Below, one piece after another: positions 40,405 to 41,813 of a DNA stretch of 41,813 nt. This DNA comes from Gammaproteobacteria bacterium (GTDB lineage Bacteria > Pseudomonadota > Gammaproteobacteria > Steroidobacterales > Woeseiaceae), in contig JAOTZC010000022.1 in the NCBI GenBank assembly GCA_029861535.1, positions 1 through 41,813 on the forward strand. The letters run 5' to 3'. The notes under the pieces are model-generated. The model was not told where the DNA came from, made no database searches, and saw nothing but the letters and a program-made list of their open reading frames with translations. How positions within the stretch are numbered: the first letter of the stretch is position 1; each line of letters starts with the position of its first letter. Position numbers and translations under genes: made by a program.

Positions 40405-41055
40405 CTATTCTAGTCGTCCCTTCAGGCTGGCAACCTCGGCTTCCAGCCGGCTGACTCGCTCCGTCAATTCGGCCAAGTCGACTCGATCTTTGTGCGCGGC
40501 CGGTTTTGCCGCCTGTGCGTGGCTGACATGTGCTTCCACGTCCACGGTGCCGGAGAACAGGTGCATGTACTCTGAGTCCTTACGACCGGGTGTTCGTGGC
40601 AGCTTAATCAGTAGCGGTTCGCCATCGCGATTGATCAAACTGTTGAGCGCAAGCACGACTTCGGCGTTATCGGCAAAGGAATGCAAGCGACCGCTGCGCG
40701 CTCGTAACTCGCCCGGGGTCTGCGGACCGCGCAGCAACAACAGACAGACGATGGCTAGCTGTGGCGGGTCAAATTTAAGATCGCTGTAACGGGTATTACA
40801 GAATCGCTGCGTGTATTTCTCCGTTCGGCTCTTAAAGTTCTCGTCCATGCGCACGAGATGCTTAGCCTCAAGAAGACGAATCGCCTGTTGCACTTCTCCT
40901 TGCTGCAAGGACATCACGGGTTCGCGGCCGGATTTTTGATTGCAGGCATTTTTCAGGGCATTCAGCGTTAACGGATATTGATCCGGTGTGACAACGGATT
41001 TCTCAATCAGGCAGCCAATGACGCGAGCTTCGATATCGGTAAATTCTGGCAGCAA
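40405..41055 (-). CDS. yceH: YceH family protein (DUF480)
   Basis: A 216-residue protein of the conserved YceH/DUF480 family. It consists of two winged-helix-like domains: EFTDIEARVIGCLIEKSVVTP and QYPLTLNALKNACNQKSGR at the N-terminus, then LLLLRGPQTPGELRARSGRL. A C-terminal coiled coil (LAELTERVSRLEAEVASLKGR) follows. The function is not established. The start is TTG at 41055 with AGG only a few bases upstream. It is divergent from the sensor gene that begins near 41.2 kb. Confidence 0.92.
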   Translation of the reverse strand: MLPEFTDIEARVIGCLIEKSVVTPDQYPLTLNALKNACNQKSGREPVMSLQQGEVQQAIRLLEAKHLVRMDENFKSRTEKYTQRFCNTRYSDLKFDPPQLAIVCLLLLRGPQTPGELRARSGRLHSFADNAEVVLALNSLINRDGEPLLIKLPRTPGRKDSEYMHLFSGTVDVEAHVSHAQAAKPAAHKDRVDLAELTERVSRLEAEVASLKGRLE

Positions 41056-41208
41056 AACCTGAACCTCATTATGACTCGCAATTCCGGCTCATGCCGGCAC
41101 GCCATGATCCGTCCTTATCCGATCAGTAGCAAGACGCTGTCAGCATGGATTTGACCAATGCGTTGCCCGTTTTTATTATTGCCGAGCTATCGCTATTGGG
41201 CGTCACCC

Positions 41209-41813
41209 ATGATCTGGTCTTCCAAGCTGGCCATGACGACCCTGGATCTAGTCATTATTGGCCTGATCCTGGCCATGTTCGCCGTGACATGGTCGATGGG
41301 GATGTTCAAGAAAGGCCGCACTCCTCGCGGCGGTCGTATTCTGGTCATGCTGGGCGTGTCCTTGACCGGGCTCTTCTATCTAGCCGATCTGATCATCATG
41401 CACCTACCGCGTGCTTTGCTCGATCCGGATCGCGCCATCGCGCTCATGAACACGCTGCATCTCGAATTTCGATGGTTTGTCGAGCTAGTCTCTTTAGTCG
41501 TGATTTCGATCGGTATTGTCATGGATGCCTACCAGCGTTATCGCACCGAGGACAAGATTCGCGCGTCGGAGAAACAGGTAGCCGTTGCCCAGGATCGTGT
41601 TATTGAGTCCGAGATCCGCTTTCGCTCGATGGTCGAGCAAACGACCGACGCTATGTTTTGCTTTGAGTTCCAGCCACCCGTCCCGATTGCAGCGTCTATC
41701 AAAGACCAGATTGCGTGTACCCACAATGCTGTCCTCATTGAGTGCAATCGGGTATTCGCCAATTCAGTCGATGCAGAGTCGCGCGAACAGATCATTGGCA
41801 ATCGTTTCCGTTC
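41209..41813 (+). CDS. Membrane PAS-domain sensor protein (C-terminus off window)
   Basis: About 200 residues are visible. Three membrane helices are seen (TLDLVIIGLILAMFAVTW, ILVMLGVSLTGLFYLADLII, FVELVSLVVISIGIV), followed by a charged coiled-coil linker (RYRTEDKIRASEKQVAVAQD) and the start of a PAS domain: FRSMVEQTTDAMFCFEF, then LIECNRVFANSV and IIGNRF. The output domain (histidine kinase, GGDEF or other) lies beyond the right edge. The start is uncertain: in-frame ATGs at 41158, 41209 and 41233 all lack a clear ribosome site. An overlapping frame at 41145-41606 has no family features and is a shadow. Confidence 0.8.
   Translation, partial: MIWSSKLAMTTLDLVIIGLILAMFAVTWSMGMFKKGRTPRGGRILVMLGVSLTGLFYLADLIIMHLPRALLDPDRAIALMNTLHLEFRWFVELVSLVVISIGIVMDAYQRYRTEDKIRASEKQVAVAQDRVIESEIRFRSMVEQTTDAMFCFEFQPPVPIAASIKDQIACTHNAVLIECNRVFANSVDAESREQIIGNRFR

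Noticed and set aside
41145..41606. Open frame of 153 codons at the right end
   Set aside because: It lacks family features, and the neighbouring frame reads three membrane helices plus a PAS domain, which is the real gene.
1..41813. CRISPR array, insertion sequence or toxin-antitoxin pair
   Set aside because: No regularly spaced repeats, transposase-like frames or paired small toxin and antitoxin genes were seen on either strand.

Overview
The window is a dense, roughly 54-57% GC (by eye) stretch of bacterial chromosome. It most resembles a gammaproteobacterium: a complete ccmABCDEFGHI cytochrome c maturation operon of the split CcmH/CcmI type, a tRNA-Cys/tRNA-Leu pair like the cysT-leuZ part of the Escherichia coli glyW-cysT-leuZ operon, YbiI- and YceH-type proteins, and a CRP-like operator. 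A marine heterotroph such as a member of Woeseiaceae or a relative is my guess, not something the sequence proves. There is no phage, transposase, integrase or CRISPR array.

Layout. 1-6.6 kb (minus strand): truncated NAD-malic enzyme, EamA transporter, a bifunctional GGDEF-EAL c-di-GMP enzyme, and a two-gene Tat-exported molybdenum hydroxylase (isoquinoline 1-oxidoreductase type). 6.6-9.7 kb: a 57-residue acidic protein behind a CRP-type promoter, an M20 peptidase with an altered zinc ligand, and a FabH. 9.7-12.8 kb: a DUF3108 protein, then a PadR regulator plus HAAS-type membrane protein divergent from a TonB-like gene, with twin palindromes between them, and a lipoprotein with no normal start codon. 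13-21.8 kb: pirin, YcaQ-type DNA glycosylase, PPOX protein, PhoD phosphatase, RidA, sterol-desaturase-type hydroxylase, PLP decarboxylase, CrcB and nitronate monooxygenase. 21.8-28.9 kb: hot-dog thioesterase and the ccm operon, transcribed leftwards and closed by an intrinsic terminator. 29-32 kb: an ExeA-like ATPase fused to an FHA domain, thymidine kinase, a small zinc-ribbon protein and a secreted protein. 32-35.8 kb: a segment lying between a decayed tRNA-Leu 3' half and the intact tRNA-Leu(UAA), carrying a membrane protein, a TPR protein, a YbiI-like zinc finger and a B12-binding radical SAM enzyme. 35.9-41.8 kb: BNR/sialidase-fold lipoprotein, DUF5916 outer-membrane protein, a secreted protein made of two copies of one domain, YceH, and the start of a membrane PAS sensor.

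How genes work together. The nine ccm genes form one assembly line: CcmABCDE load heme on CcmE, CcmG and CcmH handle apocytochrome thiols, CcmF and CcmI ligate heme. Their cistrons mostly overlap by 1 or 4 bases. The PadR/HAAS/TonB group looks like a small self-contained regulon sharing one operator sequence. The best candidates for undescribed biology are the tRNA-Leu-flanked segment with its radical SAM enzyme, the CRP-controlled 57-residue protein, the twin-domain secreted protein, and several hairpins sitting exactly on translation starts.
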